This document shows, one piece after another, positions 26,595 to 36,129 of a stretch of DNA of 64,000 bases. Each line of letters starts with the position of its first letter. Position 1 is the first letter of the stretch. Under the pieces are notes generated by a model. It worked only from the letters and a program-made list of their open reading frames with translations. It had not been told where the DNA came from and made no database searches. Both the position numbers and the translations under genes were made by a program. Origin of the DNA: Paenarthrobacter histidinolovorans (GTDB taxonomy: Bacteria; Actinomycetota; Actinomycetes; Actinomycetales; Micrococcaceae); the NCBI RefSeq assembly GCF_014647595.1, contig NZ_BMPM01000002.1:62001-126000 (forward strand). Reading direction: 5' to 3'.

Positions 26595-27758
26595 ATGACT
26601 CCCATGCCTTCGCTTGCCCCGCACGTCCGCGACGTCCCCGTGAACCAGATCCGTGAAATCACAGAAGCCGCCTGGGCCACCGCCGGCGCGATCGTCCTCA
26701 GCATTGGCGAGCCGGGCTTTGCCCTGCCGCGCCACGTCCTGGAGGCAGGCATCGCCTGCCTGGACAGGGATGAGACCAACTACACACCCAATGCCGGGTT
26801 CCCGGCCCTCCGTGAAGCTTTCGCTGCCCGGTTCCGCGCACAGCAAGGGGTGAACATCGGCGCTGAACGGGTGTATGTGGTGGATGGCGCCCAGCAGGGA
26901 CTGCATTTCGCCATGAGTCTTCTTCTCTCCCCCGGCGACGAAATCCTCATCCCAAATCCCGGGTACCCCACCTTCGCCATGACAAGCCGCCTCCTGCATG
27001 CTGTGCCGGTGCAGTACCCCCTCTACCCGCACAACGACTTCCAGCCGCACATCGAGGACATCGAAGCGCTGATCACCCCGCGGACCAAAGTACTGATGCT
27101 GAACTCGCCATCCAATCCGCTCGGCGCCGTCATCAGCGAGGAAACCACCCGCGAACTGGTTGCCCTGGCGGTCAAACACGATCTCTGGATCATCTCTGAC
27201 GAATGCTATGAAGCCTTCACCTTCGACGTCCCGCATGTCAGTCCGGCCCGCTTCGACAGCACCGTTCCCGGGGAGGCCCGGGTTTTCACGTCCCTGACGT
27301 TGTCCAAAACGTACGGCTTGACCGGTCTGCGTATCGGGGCGCTGATCTGCCCACCGGGACTGGAGCAGAAGATGAACAACGTCATGGAATCGATTGTGTC
27401 GTGTGTTGCGTCGCCGTCGCAGTACGCAGCCCTGGCCGCCTTGACGGGCCCACAAGACTACGTTTCCACCGCCCGCGACCACTACCGGAGCAACCGCGAC
27501 GCCGCCTCGGCCGTGCTGGTGTCGAAGAACATTCCCTTCCTCGGTGCGCAGGGCGCCTTCTACCTATGGGCCGACGTTTCGCACGTCAGCGACGGGGATG
27601 TCCGGACCTGGGTTCGAAAATTCCTTGCGGAATCGGGCGTATCCTTCGCTCCCGGGACGGCGTTTGGATCCATCGGCGAGGGTTGGATACGGATTGCGCT
27701 TTGCGGCAATCAGCAAGGACTGCTCGACGGCGTCAATCGCCTTCCCGCCCGGGCGTAG
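26595..27758 (+). CDS. PLP-dependent class I/II aminotransferase
   Basis: 387-residue fold-type-I aminotransferase. Key blocks: IVLSIGEPGFALPRHVLEAG, NYTPNAGFPALREAFAARF, VVDGAQQGLHFAMSLLLSPG, VLMLNSPSNPLGAVIS, IISDECYEAFTF and TLSKTYGLTGLRIGALICP, where the Lys binds PLP. The C-terminus has the Arg region WIRIALCGNQQGLLDG. Closest in type to aspartate/aromatic aminotransferases; the substrate cannot be assigned. The ATG at 26595 follows a GCTAGG stretch. The gene is on the plus strand inside an otherwise minus-strand translation operon. Confidence 0.88.
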   Translation: MTPMPSLAPHVRDVPVNQIREITEAAWATAGAIVLSIGEPGFALPRHVLEAGIACLDRDETNYTPNAGFPALREAFAARFRAQQGVNIGAERVYVVDGAQQGLHFAMSLLLSPGDEILIPNPGYPTFAMTSRLLHAVPVQYPLYPHNDFQPHIEDIEALITPRTKVLMLNSPSNPLGAVISEETTRELVALAVKHDLWIISDECYEAFTFDVPHVSPARFDSTVPGEARVFTSLTLSKTYGLTGLRIGALICPPGLEQKMNNVMESIVSCVASPSQYAALAALTGPQDYVSTARDHYRSNRDAASAVLVSKNIPFLGAQGAFYLWADVSHVSDGDVRTWVRKFLAESGVSFAPGTAFGSIGEGWIRIALCGNQQGLLDGVNRLPARA

Positions 27759-27798
27759 TACTTCCGGCCCGTACAGGTGCGTCCGGGGACGTCGCGTC

Positions 27799-28281
27799 CT
27801 AGTACGCGGTCCGCCGGACGTGGTTCCGCCAGGCCTCGAAAGGCTGATCGGACGCCACGAGAACGGCTTGCTCAACCGGGAGGAGTTCAGGCCGGGAGCC
27901 GCTGAAGTACTCGTAGAACACGGCATCGTCGAAACCTGCCCGCGCGGCTCCGTGCCTGTCAGCGGCGAAGTAGACCCGCCCTATCCTGGCCCAGAGCGTG
28001 GCTGACAGGCACAGCGGACAAGGCTCGCAGCTGGCGTAGAGCACCGACCCGGAAAGATCGAACTTGCCGATTGCTGCCGCGGCCCGGCGGATCGCCACAA
28101 CTTCCGCATGGGCCGTGGGATCGTGGTCCCTGGTCACCCGGTTGACTCCCTCATGGGCAGTCCCGTCAGGGGTGACCACGACGGCGCCGAAAGGGCCACC
28201 GCCGTCGGCAACGTTCTGCACGGCCAGCTGTATGGCCCGGTTCAGGTATTCATCACGCTGGTGAGCACTGTGCGCAGACAT
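27799..28281 (-). CDS. Guanine/nucleoside deaminase, CMP/dCMP-type
   Basis: 160-residue zinc deaminase. H58-A59-E60 in DPTAHAEVVAIRRAAAAIG and C88/C91 in YASCEPCPLCLSAT form the metal site. GGGPFGAVVVTPDG is typical of bacterial guanine deaminase (GuaD-type), which turns guanine into xanthine; the C-terminal EYFSGSRPELLPVEQ is more like GuaD than the tRNA adenosine deaminase TadA. ATG at 28281 was chosen; one at 28293 would add four residues. It is downstream of the rbfA terminator and convergent with the aminotransferase. Confidence 0.8.
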   Translation of the reverse strand: MSAHSAHQRDEYLNRAIQLAVQNVADGGGPFGAVVVTPDGTAHEGVNRVTRDHDPTAHAEVVAIRRAAAAIGKFDLSGSVLYASCEPCPLCLSATLWARIGRVYFAADRHGAARAGFDDAVFYEYFSGSRPELLPVEQAVLVASDQPFEAWRNHVRRTAY

Positions 28282-28310
28282 GTTCCCGATCATAGCGAGT
28301 CCGGATACAG

Positions 28311-28342
28311 AAAATGCCCCCAAGAAGGCCTCTTGGGGGCAT
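28311..28342 (-). terminator. Intrinsic terminator after rbfA
   Basis: Twelve-base-pair stem (28314-28325 with 28331-28342; ATGCCCCCAAGA and its complement), five-base loop AGGCC, followed in the minus-strand direction by TTTT. It lies 25 bases past the rbfA stop and should end the rimP-nusA-infB-rbfA transcript before the deaminase gene. Confidence 0.9.
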
Positions 28343-28367
28343 CAGCTGTGCAAAATCCTGCGTGGGA

Positions 28368-28871
28368 TCAGCGGTTGGCGTCTTCGTCGAGTTCGTTGTC
28401 TCCGATGAGGTCGGTGTCCTCTTCGTCGAAGTCGTCCTCGTCGATGTCTGCCGGGGAATCACTCTTGTACGGGTCAGCGTCGCCTGCGGGCTTGGCGCCT
28501 GCAGCCAGTGCGGCTACCTCGGCGTCGCGGCGCTTGGCTTCACGCAGCAACTCCTCAAGGTTCGAGGCGTTGACCGGAATCTGGTCTGCCACGAATTCAA
28601 GCGTCGGGGTGAGCCGGACCGTGATATTGCGGCCAACTTCCTGCCGGAGCACACCCTTTGCCTTCTCCAAGGCACGTGCAGCGTCAGCGTGCGCTACTTC
28701 ATCGCCGAACACGGTGTAGTAGATGGTGGCGTGCTGAAGGTCGTTGGTGACGCGGGCGTCGGTGACCGTAATGGACTCGACGCGCGGATCCTTGACCCGG
28801 CGCCCGAGGGCCTCGGCGACGACCACCTTGATCCGCTGTGCCAGCTTGGCAGCGCGTGCGGGATCAGCCAT
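28368..28871 (-). CDS. rbfA: 30S ribosome-binding factor A
   Basis: 167-residue late 30S assembly factor acting near the 5' helix of 16S rRNA. ARAAKLAQRIKVVVAEALGR, DPRVESITVTDARVTNDLQH and LEKAKGVLRQEVGRNITVRL are family features. The C-terminal about 40 residues are strongly acidic (DEDDFDEEDTDL), a common actinobacterial extension. It follows infB after 78 bases holding a hairpin, and a strong terminator follows it. Confidence 0.95.
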   Translation of the reverse strand: MADPARAAKLAQRIKVVVAEALGRRVKDPRVESITVTDARVTNDLQHATIYYTVFGDEVAHADAARALEKAKGVLRQEVGRNITVRLTPTLEFVADQIPVNASNLEELLREAKRRDAEVAALAAGAKPAGDADPYKSDSPADIDEDDFDEEDTDLIGDNELDEDANR

Positions 28872-28906
28872 GACTTCCTCCTGGAAAGTAGAAACGGGGA
28901 ACGGAA

Positions 28907-28936
28907 CGGGTCCGCCGGGGCAACCCGACGGACCCG
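28907..28936 (-). terminator. Hairpin between infB and rbfA
   Basis: Twelve-base arms at 28907-28918 (CGGGTCCGCCGG) and 28925-28936 pair with one mismatch around a six-base loop, 13 bases past the infB stop. There is no T tract, so it may attenuate or protect the infB mRNA rather than fully terminate. Confidence 0.5.
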
Positions 28937-28949
28937 CTCCATACGGAAC

Positions 28950-31790
28950 CTAGACGCGCGGCTTCTCGCGCATTTCGAAGGTCTCGATGATGTCGCCTTC
29001 ACTGACGTCATTGAAGGAGCCAAGACCGATACCACACTCGAAGTCCGTGCGGACTTCAGTGGCGTCATCCTTGAAACGCTTGAGCGTCTCAACGGTGAGG
29101 TTGTCACCGATGATCTTGCCGTCGCGGGTGACACGTGCCTTGGTGTTACGGCGGATGATGCCCGAGCGGACGATCGAACCTGCGATGTTGCCGAACTTGG
29201 AAGAACGGAAGACTTCGCGGACCTCGGCAGTACCGAGCTGGACTTCTTCGTATTCCGGCTTGAGCATGCCCTTGAGAGCCATCTCAATGTCATCGATTGC
29301 TGCGTAGATGACCGAGTAGAAGCGCATGTCCACGCCTTCGCGGTCGGCCAGTTCAGCAACACGCTCGGCCGGCTTGACGTTGAAGCCGATGATGATGGCG
29401 TTGTCCACCGTGGCGAGGTTGACGTCGTTCTGCGTGATGGCACCCACACCGCGGTGGATGACACGGAGCTGAACGTCGTCGTCTCCGACGTCGATCTTGA
29501 GCAAGGCATCTTCGAGGGCTTCCACGGCACCGGACACGTCACCCTTGAGGATGAGGTTGAGGGTGTCGATCTTGCCTTCGGCAACGGCCTGGTCGAAGTC
29601 TTCCAGGCTGATGCGCTTGCGACGCTTGGCCAGTGCGGCGTTGCGGTCGGCAGCTTCACGCTTCTCAGCGATCTGGCGGGCCGTACGCTCGTCAGGGGTT
29701 ACCAGGAAGGTGTCACCTGCACGCGGCACGTTGGACAGGCCCAGGACCTGGACGGGACGGGACGGCAGTGCGACATCAAGTGCCTCACCGTTCTCGTCGA
29801 ACATGGCACGAACACGGCCGTGGGCCGTACCGGCAACGATCGTGTCACCGACAGCCAAAGTACCGGACTGGACCAGGACGGTAGCAACAGCACCGCGGCC
29901 CTTGTCCAGGTTCGCTTCGATGGCAATGCCTCGAGCGTCCTTGTCCGGGTTGGCACGCAGGTCCAGGGCGGCATCGGCCGTCAGCAGAACGGCGTCGATC
30001 AGTTCGTCGATGTTGAGGTTCTGGCGTGCAGAGACCTCAACGAACATGGTGTCGCCACCGTATTCTTCGGGAACCAGGCCGTACTCGGTCAGCTGGCCCT
30101 TGACCTTGTCAGGGTTGGCGCCTTCCTTGTCGATCTTGTTCACAGCGACAACGATCGGCACGTTTGCTGCCTGTGCGTGGTTGAGTGCTTCCACCGTCTG
30201 CGGCATAACGCCGTCGTCGGCTGCGACAACCAGGATCGCGATGTCGGTGACCTTCGCACCACGTGCACGCATGGCCGTGAAGGCCTCGTGACCGGGGGTG
30301 TCAATGAAGGTGATGTCGCGGGCAGTGCCCTCGTGGACGTGGCTGATCTGGTAGGCACCGATGTGCTGGGTGATGCCACCGTGCTCGCCGGCCACAACGT
30401 TGGAGTTGCGGATGGCGTCCAACAGGCGGGTCTTACCGTGGTCAACGTGACCCATGACCGTAACAACCGGTGCGCGGGGCTCAAGGACGTCGTCGCCTTC
30501 GGCGTCGAGTTCGTCCTGGATGTTGATGTCGAACTGGTCCAGAAGCTCGCGCTCTTCGTCTTCCGGCGAAACAACCTGGAGCTTGTAGCCAAGTTCGGCG
30601 CCAAGCAGGCCAAAGGTGTCCTCGTCGAGGGACTGCGTAGCCGTGGCCATCTCACCAAGGTGGAACAGCACGGTTACCAGCGATGCCGGGTTCGCGTCGA
30701 TCTTTTCGGCGAAGTCCGTGATGGACGAACCACGACGCAGGCGGATGATGGTCTCACCGTCACCGCGGGGTACTGATACGCCGCCCAGCGACGGAGCACT
30801 CATCTGCTCCAGTTCCTGGCGCTTTGCACGCTTCGACTTGCGCTGCTTGCCACGACCGGCACCGCCCTTGCCGAAGGCACCCTGGGTGCCACCGCGACCG
30901 CGGCCACCCTTGCCGAAGCCACCGCCGGCGGGAGCTCCGCCACCAGTGCCCGAACCTGGAGCGCCACCGGGACGACCCGGTCCGCCACCCGGACGGCCTG
31001 CGCCACCGGGACGGCCTGCGCCACCCGGAGCCGGACGCTCAGTGCGGTTGGGCATCATGCCCGGAGTAGGACGGTTTCCGCCACCGGGACCGCCGGCAGG
31101 ACGCGGAGCGCCCGGACGGGGTGCGCCAGGACGCGGAGCGCCCGGACGGGGACCACCGGTACCTGCTGCGGGACGGGGACCGCCCGCACCAGCTGCAGGA
31201 CGCGGGCCACCGGGGCGTTCGCCGTCGTTACGGCGTTCGCCACGGGGCATGCCCTGTGACGGCGCGAACGGGTTGTTGCCCGGACGCGGCGGACGATCGC
31301 CGTCGCCACCACGGCCGCGGGGCATGCCCTGCGAGGTGGCAAACGGGTTGTTGCCGGGACGGGGACCGCCCGGACGGGGGGCCTGGCCGCCTTGGCGCGC
31401 CGGAGCCGGAGTCTCTGCCTTGGGAGCAGGACGGGCACCGGGCTTCGCGGAAACCGGGGTTGATGCCGCGGGAGCAGCAGGCGCTGCCGGCGCGGCGGGA
31501 GCCGGAGCTGCCGGAGCGGGAGCTGCGGGTGCCGGGGCCGGAGCCTTCGGCGCTGCAGGGCCCGGAGCCGGGGCAGCCGGACGGGATGCTGCGGGACGGG
31601 CTGCCGCCGGAGCGGCGGACTTTGCAGTGCCGGCACCCGGGTAGGCGTCGCGAAGCTTCTTCACGACGGGGGCCTCAATGGTGGAAGAGGCGGAGCGAAC
31701 GAATTCGCCCAATTCCTGCAGTTTGGTTACTGCATCTTTGGAAGTAATACCGAGCTCTTTAGCGAGCTCATGTACGCGGACCTTGGCCAC
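28950..31790 (-). CDS. infB: Translation initiation factor IF-2
   Basis: 946-residue IF-2, which delivers initiator fMet-tRNA to the ribosome. Residues 1-55 are the N-terminal helical domain ([20 protein letters not shown]). About residues 60-320 are low-complexity Ala/Pro/Gly/Arg with repeats such as [15 protein letters not shown] and two copies of an NNPFA-SQGMPRG element. The GTPase follows: G1 [14 protein letters not shown] (about 445-458), G3 DTPGHEAF, G4 NKID. Domains II-IV end MREKPRV. The long disordered region is typical of high-GC actinobacteria. Confidence 0.96.
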   Translation of the reverse strand: MAKVRVHELAKELGITSKDAVTKLQELGEFVRSASSTIEAPVVKKLRDAYPGAGTAKSAAPAAARPAASRPAAPAPGPAAPKAPAPAPAAPAPAAPAPAAPAAPAAPAASTPVSAKPGARPAPKAETPAPARQGGQAPRPGGPRPGNNPFATSQGMPRGRGGDGDRPPRPGNNPFAPSQGMPRGERRNDGERPGGPRPAAGAGGPRPAAGTGGPRPGAPRPGAPRPGAPRPAGGPGGGNRPTPGMMPNRTERPAPGGAGRPGGAGRPGGGPGRPGGAPGSGTGGGAPAGGGFGKGGRGRGGTQGAFGKGGAGRGKQRKSKRAKRQELEQMSAPSLGGVSVPRGDGETIIRLRRGSSITDFAEKIDANPASLVTVLFHLGEMATATQSLDEDTFGLLGAELGYKLQVVSPEDEERELLDQFDINIQDELDAEGDDVLEPRAPVVTVMGHVDHGKTRLLDAIRNSNVVAGEHGGITQHIGAYQISHVHEGTARDITFIDTPGHEAFTAMRARGAKVTDIAILVVAADDGVMPQTVEALNHAQAANVPIVVAVNKIDKEGANPDKVKGQLTEYGLVPEEYGGDTMFVEVSARQNLNIDELIDAVLLTADAALDLRANPDKDARGIAIEANLDKGRGAVATVLVQSGTLAVGDTIVAGTAHGRVRAMFDENGEALDVALPSRPVQVLGLSNVPRAGDTFLVTPDERTARQIAEKREAADRNAALAKRRKRISLEDFDQAVAEGKIDTLNLILKGDVSGAVEALEDALLKIDVGDDDVQLRVIHRGVGAITQNDVNLATVDNAIIIGFNVKPAERVAELADREGVDMRFYSVIYAAIDDIEMALKGMLKPEYEEVQLGTAEVREVFRSSKFGNIAGSIVRSGIIRRNTKARVTRDGKIIGDNLTVETLKRFKDDATEVRTDFECGIGLGSFNDVSEGDIIETFEMREKPRV

Positions 31791-31846
31791 ATTTCTCCTG
31801 TCTCGGTCCGCACCGAGCCAGGCACGAACCGTCTACTTCTTACTGC

Positions 31847-31878
31847 GGGCCTTTGACGCTTGCGCGATTGAAAGGCCC
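31847..31878 (-). other. Inverted repeat in the ylxR-infB gap
   Basis: GGGCCTTT (31847-31854) pairs with 31871-31878 around a 16-base loop in the 152-base gap before infB. It may be an RNA hairpin in the infB leader; there is no T tract to call it a terminator. Confidence 0.35.
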
Positions 31879-31942
31879 ATTGCAGAGCGCAACAAAGTTG
31901 TCATCGTTACGCACTCATCGCTGGGAACTCATCGGGTTTCCA

Positions 31943-32284
31943 TCAGTTTTCTGACCCGCTTTCAGGTTTGGACGGTTTTCCTGCGGCTGCCGGGGCCTCC
32001 ACAAGTGGCGTACCCGGCATCAGGTAGCGTTCGATGGCGTCGGTTTCAGTAGCGCCCGCGAGGGCCCTTCCGAAAGCGCGACGCTTGATCGCCAATGCCA
32101 GGCACTTTTCGGTGGGGTGAAGCCACGCACCCCTGCCGGCCATCCGGCGTCGAACATCGACGAGGACAGCGGTTGAACCGCTGCCCTGGGCGACCAGCCG
32201 GACAAGCTCGGACCGGGAGCCTTGCTTCCGGCATCCGATGCACGTACGAACAGGCCCATGGCCGTGTTCGAGCAGTTCAGCCAC
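31943..32284 (-). CDS. ylxR: YlxR-family RNA-binding protein
   Basis: 113-residue small basic protein of the YlxR (DUF448) family found between nusA and infB. The signature VRTCIGCRKQGSRSELVRLV is followed by GRGAWLHPTEKCLALAIKRR. In other bacteria YlxR binds RNA and has been linked to RNase P and to global regulation. The start is uncertain: GTG at 32284 keeps eleven residues before the signature and has AAGGCAGG about a dozen bases upstream; the first ATG in frame is 32356. Confidence 0.85.
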   Translation of the reverse strand: MAELLEHGHGPVRTCIGCRKQGSRSELVRLVAQGSGSTAVLVDVRRRMAGRGAWLHPTEKCLALAIKRRAFGRALAGATETDAIERYLMPGTPLVEAPAAAGKPSKPESGSEN

Positions 32285-32408
32285 GACGCGTCCAACCTGC
32301 CTTACGTTACTGGCGCCGACGGCCCCGATCCTGCAGATGCAGCCGAGGCACGCCAAAGCGCGCGGATACCGGACGTAAGCCCGGTTCCATCTAGTCTAGC
32401 CCCCCGGC

Positions 32409-32436
32409 CCCTGACTCCTGAAACCAGAAGTCAGGG
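32409..32436 (-). other. Hairpin between nusA and ylxR
   Basis: Eight-base stem CCCTGACT (32409-32416) with 32429-32436, 12-base loop, 43 bases after the nusA stop. A possible attenuator; no T tract. Confidence 0.4.
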
Positions 32437-32478
32437 AGGGCGGCGCGAAAGCAGCGTCCGGAGCCGCCGGTTCTGCCG

Positions 32479-33459
32479 TTATTCGGATTTGGCCGGGGCT
32501 GCGTCCGAAACGATATCGATCCGCCATCCCGTCAGCTTGGCTGCGAGCCGCGCATTCTGGCCTTCTTTGCCGATCGCCAGCGAAAGCTGGTAGTCCGGCA
32601 CAACGACGCGGGCCGAACGCGTTGCCTCGTCAGTGATTGTGACCGAATTCACCCGCGACGGCGACAGGGAGTTCGCGATGAAGGTTGCCGGATCCTCGCT
32701 GAAGTCGACGATATCGATCTTCTCGTCGTTCAGCTCGGTCATGACAGCGCGGACGCGCGAACCCATTTCACCGATGCAGGCGCCCTTGGCGTTGACGCCG
32801 GGGATGTTCGCCTTCACGGCAATCTTGGTGCGGTGGCCGGCTTCCCGGGCCAGCGCCACGATCTCCACGGAATGGTCCGCGATCTCCGGAACTTCCATTT
32901 CGAAGAGCTTGCGGACCAGGCCGGGATGCGACCGGGAAAGCGTGATGGACGGACCTTTGGCGCCGCGGTGGACATCCACGACGAAGGCGCGCAGGCGGCT
33001 TCCGTGCAGGTACTTTTCACCGGGAACCTGTTCGGGCGGGGGAAGCAAAGCTTCCACGGTGCCGAGGTTGACCTGGATCATGTGCGGGTTGTTGCCCTGC
33101 TGGATCATTCCGGCAACGAGCTCACCCTCACGGCCCTTGAACTCGCCCAGCACGTTGTCGTCCTCAACGTCACGGAGGCGCTGCAGGATGATCTGGCGTG
33201 CGGTACTCGCTGCGATGCGGCCGAAGCCGGCCGGGGTGTCTTCGAACTCGCCGATGGGCTCGCCGTCGTCATCAATCTCAGTGGCCCAGATGGTCACGTG
33301 TCCGCTCTTGCGGTCCAGCTCTGCGCGGGCCTTCTCAAAGGCGCCGGGCGTCTTGTGGTAGGCCACCAGCAGGGCTTGCTCGATGGTGGGAATCAGGAGA
33401 TCCAGCGGGATTTCACGCTCACGCTCCAGGAGTCTCAGTGCGCTCATGTCAATATCCAT
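32479..33459 (-). CDS. nusA: Transcription termination/antitermination factor NusA
   Basis: 326-residue short-form NusA, lacking the C-terminal acidic repeats of the E. coli protein, as in Gram-positives. The N-terminal RNA-polymerase-binding domain starts [20 protein letters not shown]; an S1 domain covers about residues 115-190; KH1 and KH2 contain [20 protein letters not shown] and [20 protein letters not shown]. It modulates pausing and rRNA antitermination. Its ATG overlaps the rimP stop (TAATG), so the two are coupled. Confidence 0.96.
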   Translation of the reverse strand: MDIDMSALRLLEREREIPLDLLIPTIEQALLVAYHKTPGAFEKARAELDRKSGHVTIWATEIDDDGEPIGEFEDTPAGFGRIAASTARQIILQRLRDVEDDNVLGEFKGREGELVAGMIQQGNNPHMIQVNLGTVEALLPPPEQVPGEKYLHGSRLRAFVVDVHRGAKGPSITLSRSHPGLVRKLFEMEVPEIADHSVEIVALAREAGHRTKIAVKANIPGVNAKGACIGEMGSRVRAVMTELNDEKIDIVDFSEDPATFIANSLSPSRVNSVTITDEATRSARVVVPDYQLSLAIGKEGQNARLAAKLTGWRIDIVSDAAPAKSE

Positions 33460-34070
33460 TAGGCCTCCTCGGAAGGTCCGTTGTGCTCGTCTTCCAGCGC
33501 AGCCTCGTGGAGGTGGCTGAATTCAATCTCGACTTTTCCATGGCGGATCCTGTCGAAAGGAATAGTGATGGGGTCGCCCTGCTTGGGCTTCATGCCCTTC
33601 TTGACTTCATGCTCGGGAATGATCGTCACCTCGTTCTCACCAACGGAGGTAATGCGTCCCAGGACGTTCTCTCCCTGCATGACGTTGACCCGCACCATGC
33701 GGCCACGGGCGCGGTGCCAATGACGGGGTTCGGTCAGCGGGCGCCCTACTCCCGGCGAGGAAACCTCGAGGTCGTACGGACGTCCGTCATCGTGGGGATC
33801 GTTGTCCAGAATATCCGACAGGCCCCGGGAGACCTCCGCGATGGCGTCAAGACTGACACCACCGGTTTCTTCCTGGGGAAGGTCCACGACGACGTGGACA
33901 GTGCGGTGCGATCCGGCAACGTGGATGGAAACATCCTCGAGGTAGAGCCTGCTGGCGAGGACAGCCGGTTCGAGCAGCGCTTTGAGCCTGCTCTCTTCCG
34001 GGTTGTGGATGGTGGCCGTTGAGTTCGATTCAGAACGGTCTGTTGAAGTCGTGGCTTCCGAGTCACTCAC
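33459..34070 (-). CDS. rimP: Ribosome maturation factor RimP
   Basis: 203-residue 30S maturation factor, first gene of the rimP-nusA-ylxR-infB-rbfA operon. [40 protein letters not shown] and [16 protein letters not shown] mark the two conserved domains. An extra Ser/Thr-rich N-terminus of about 20 residues and an acidic tail are present. The divergent gap to the DUF4439 gene holds the probable operon promoter, not resolved here. Confidence 0.92.
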   Translation of the reverse strand: MSDSEATTSTDRSESNSTATIHNPEESRLKALLEPAVLASRLYLEDVSIHVAGSHRTVHVVVDLPQEETGGVSLDAIAEVSRGLSDILDNDPHDDGRPYDLEVSSPGVGRPLTEPRHWHRARGRMVRVNVMQGENVLGRITSVGENEVTIIPEHEVKKGMKPKQGDPITIPFDRIRHGKVEIEFSHLHEAALEDEHNGPSEEA

Positions 34071-34175
34071 GTTGCCCGCCGCCTCCCGATAGATGTTGTT
34101 GTGACTACTAGCCTAACGATTATCCCGGGAACATGGTGCACGGAGTTGCCCGCCCGCGTGACACCATGGTGTGTT

Positions 34176-35300
34176 GTGAAGGGGCAAACAAGCGAAAAAC
34201 GACGAACACCAGTCTGGGGGCGGGTCCTGCTGGTTGCCGTGGTGGCCTTGTTGGTGGCGGGCACGGGCATGGTGCTGATTCCGCGCGATTCCGGGACTCC
34301 TCCACCCGTTTCCTTCTCCGAAGCGGCCCTCACGGATGCCTCGAAAGAGACCGTGGGTTTGCTCGAATCAGCTCAAGCCCTCTCCGCAGCGGACGGGCAG
34401 AGCGCCAAAATCCCGGGGCTTGGCGATCTTGTGACATTGCTGACAACCCACACGCGGGCACTGATGGTTCCCGAAGATGCCACCGGCGCAGTCTCCACCC
34501 ATCCCACTCCTCCGGCCACACCAGCAACAAACACCACATCCGCCACACCGGCAACACGTGCTTCCCTGCTGGAAGAGCTCGCTGTGAGTGGCCGGAAACG
34601 CCTGGCGGCTGCCCGCGAAGCCGACGGCGGGATTGCCCGCCTGTTGGCGTCCGTCGGTACCGCCCAACTGCTCCGGGCTGAGACACTCGCCGCCCAGTGG
34701 CAATTGCCGTTGCCCGGGGACCCCTCGGCCGACAGCAAGGCTCCGCTTCCTTCGACGGTTCCGGCGGCCACGCCAACCGCGGCGGCTTGTCCCTCAGTCA
34801 GCCCCACACCGGAGCCCTCGTCGGCTACGACCGATGCTGCTCTTGCTGCGGCAGTCCGTTCGCAACAAGAGGCGGTGTACGCCTACCAGGTCGCCCTCAA
34901 AAGGCTGGACAACAGTGCCGGCACCGCTGCGGCAAGAGACCTGGAAGTGCACGTGCTCTTGCTCCGGCAGGCAGAAGCGCTGACCCGGGCCAACTGCGGA
35001 GACGTACCCGTTTCAACGGCCGGCTATCAGCTTCCCGATCTGTTTGCGAAGGATCCCGCTGCGGCCCTCGCCGCCCTGGAAACGTCCTCGTTGCCGGGCT
35101 TGGGGGACCTTGTGGCTTTGTCCACCGGTGAGACCCGCGGATGGGCTGTGGACGGCCTTCTGGCGGCGGCCCGCAGGAGCCTTGCCTGGGGTGCCGCTCT
35201 TCCGGCCCTGCCGGGTCTCAAGCTCGACGCCGAGGGGTTGCCACCGCTGCCGGCGGCGGGCGCCGCTTCCCCTCCTGCCACGCCATCCGCTGACAGATAA
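34176..35300 (+). CDS. Membrane-anchored DUF4439 (ferritin-like) protein
   Basis: 374-residue protein with one N-terminal membrane anchor (VLLVAVVALLVAGTGMVLI), a Thr/Pro-rich linker (PATPATNTTSATPAT) and a C-terminal helical domain (ALAAAVRSQQEAVYAYQVAL onward) of the DUF4439 type, which resembles ferritin-like four-helix bundles. Function unknown; exported by its topology. The GTG at 34176 is the nearest start before the anchor but lacks a ribosome-binding site; a 12-base palindrome ACACCATGGTGT (34161-34172) lies immediately before it. The frame is open back to 34101. It is divergent from rimP, a location seen for this family in actinobacteria. Confidence 0.7.
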   Translation: MKGQTSEKRRTPVWGRVLLVAVVALLVAGTGMVLIPRDSGTPPPVSFSEAALTDASKETVGLLESAQALSAADGQSAKIPGLGDLVTLLTTHTRALMVPEDATGAVSTHPTPPATPATNTTSATPATRASLLEELAVSGRKRLAAAREADGGIARLLASVGTAQLLRAETLAAQWQLPLPGDPSADSKAPLPSTVPAATPTAAACPSVSPTPEPSSATTDAALAAAVRSQQEAVYAYQVALKRLDNSAGTAAARDLEVHVLLLRQAEALTRANCGDVPVSTAGYQLPDLFAKDPAAALAALETSSLPGLGDLVALSTGETRGWAVDGLLAAARRSLAWGAALPALPGLKLDAEGLPPLPAAGAASPPATPSADR

Positions 35301-35311
35301 GGCACCGGTGG

Positions 35312-35330
35312 ATAGGCGAGCCTAGCCATG
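35312..35330 (+). promoter_or_regulatory. DtxR/IdeR-like iron box upstream of VIT1 gene
   Basis: The 19 bases ATAGGCGAGCCTAGCCATG match the DtxR/IdeR consensus TTAGGTTAGCCTAACCTAA at 12 positions, with a perfect inner inverted repeat TAGGC-GA-GCCTA (35313-35324). It lies 36-54 bases before the ATG of a predicted Fe/Mn transporter, where metal-dependent control would be expected. Consensus matching by eye only. Confidence 0.45.
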
Positions 35331-35366
35331 CTGGCAAAGGCCGTCCACTGGTGCTTGGCTAGGGGC

Positions 35367-36095
35367 ATGGCTTCAACGGAAACTGCCACCACCCATGACA
35401 ATGAACCGCACCGGGACGATCTGGCCCACCGGCTGAACTGGTTGCGGGCCGGGGTGCTGGGCGCCAATGACGGAATCGTGTCAGTCGCCGCGATCGTGGT
35501 GGGCGTGGCCGGTGCCACCACCAACACCGGCAGCATCCTGGCTGCCGGAACAGCGGGTTTGGTGGGCGGGGCCATCTCCATGGCTTTGGGCGAATACGTT
35601 TCCGTCAGCAGCCAGAGCGACACCCAGAAAGCCCTGATCGAAAAGGAACGCCGGGAACTCGCCGAGCAACCCGAAGATGAACTTAACGAACTTGCCGCGA
35701 TCTACGAGTCCAAGGGGCTCAGCGCCAAGACGGCCAGGACTGTTGCCGAGGAACTGACCGAGCACGATGCCTTGGCTGCCCACCTGTCCGCCGAACTGAA
35801 CATTCACGAAAACGACATCGTGAGCCCCTGGAATGCAGCCTTGGCCTCGGCCGTGGCGTTCACCTTGGGGGCAGTGCTTCCGATGCTGGCAATCCTCCTC
35901 CCGCCCGCAGAGATGCGTGTACCCCTGACATTCGTTGCTGTGCTTGTGGCCTTGGCCATCACCGGAGCCATTGGGGCCTGGATCGGCGGAGCTTCCCGCG
36001 TCAGGGCTGCGGTCCGTGTGGTTCTTGGTGGAGCGCTGGCCTTGGCTGCGACGTTCTCCATCGGAACGCTCTTGGGCGCCAGCGGCGTTTTCTAG
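35367..36095 (+). CDS. VIT1/CCC1-family iron/manganese transporter
   Basis: 242-residue membrane protein of the VIT1/CCC1 family, which moves Fe2+ or Mn2+ out of the cytoplasm. LRAGVLGANDGIVSVAAIVV starts TM1 with the conserved Asn-Asp-Gly, and GGAISMALGEYVSVSSQSDT carries the family's metal-binding helix. A cytoplasmic helical metal-binding segment (ALIEKERRELAEQPEDEL to HENDIVSPWNAAL) separates TM2 from TM3-5. ATG at 35367 has AGGGGC just before it; the frame opens at 35328, within the iron-box region, so the shorter form is preferred. Function is likely detoxification of excess metal. Confidence 0.85.
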   Translation: MASTETATTHDNEPHRDDLAHRLNWLRAGVLGANDGIVSVAAIVVGVAGATTNTGSILAAGTAGLVGGAISMALGEYVSVSSQSDTQKALIEKERRELAEQPEDELNELAAIYESKGLSAKTARTVAEELTEHDALAAHLSAELNIHENDIVSPWNAALASAVAFTLGAVLPMLAILLPPAEMRVPLTFVAVLVALAITGAIGAWIGGASRVRAAVRVVLGGALALAATFSIGTLLGASGVF

Positions 36096-36129
36096 GGGCC
36101 GCACATTCCCTCAGAGTTAGGCTGTTCGC

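Noticed and set aside
28314..30776. Very long plus-strand open frame opposite infB and rbfA
   Set aside because: It is antisense to two certain genes, has no recognisable domains and reflects codon bias of high-GC DNA. The same applies to long plus-strand frames opposite pnp (21011-23233) and proS (37937-39745).
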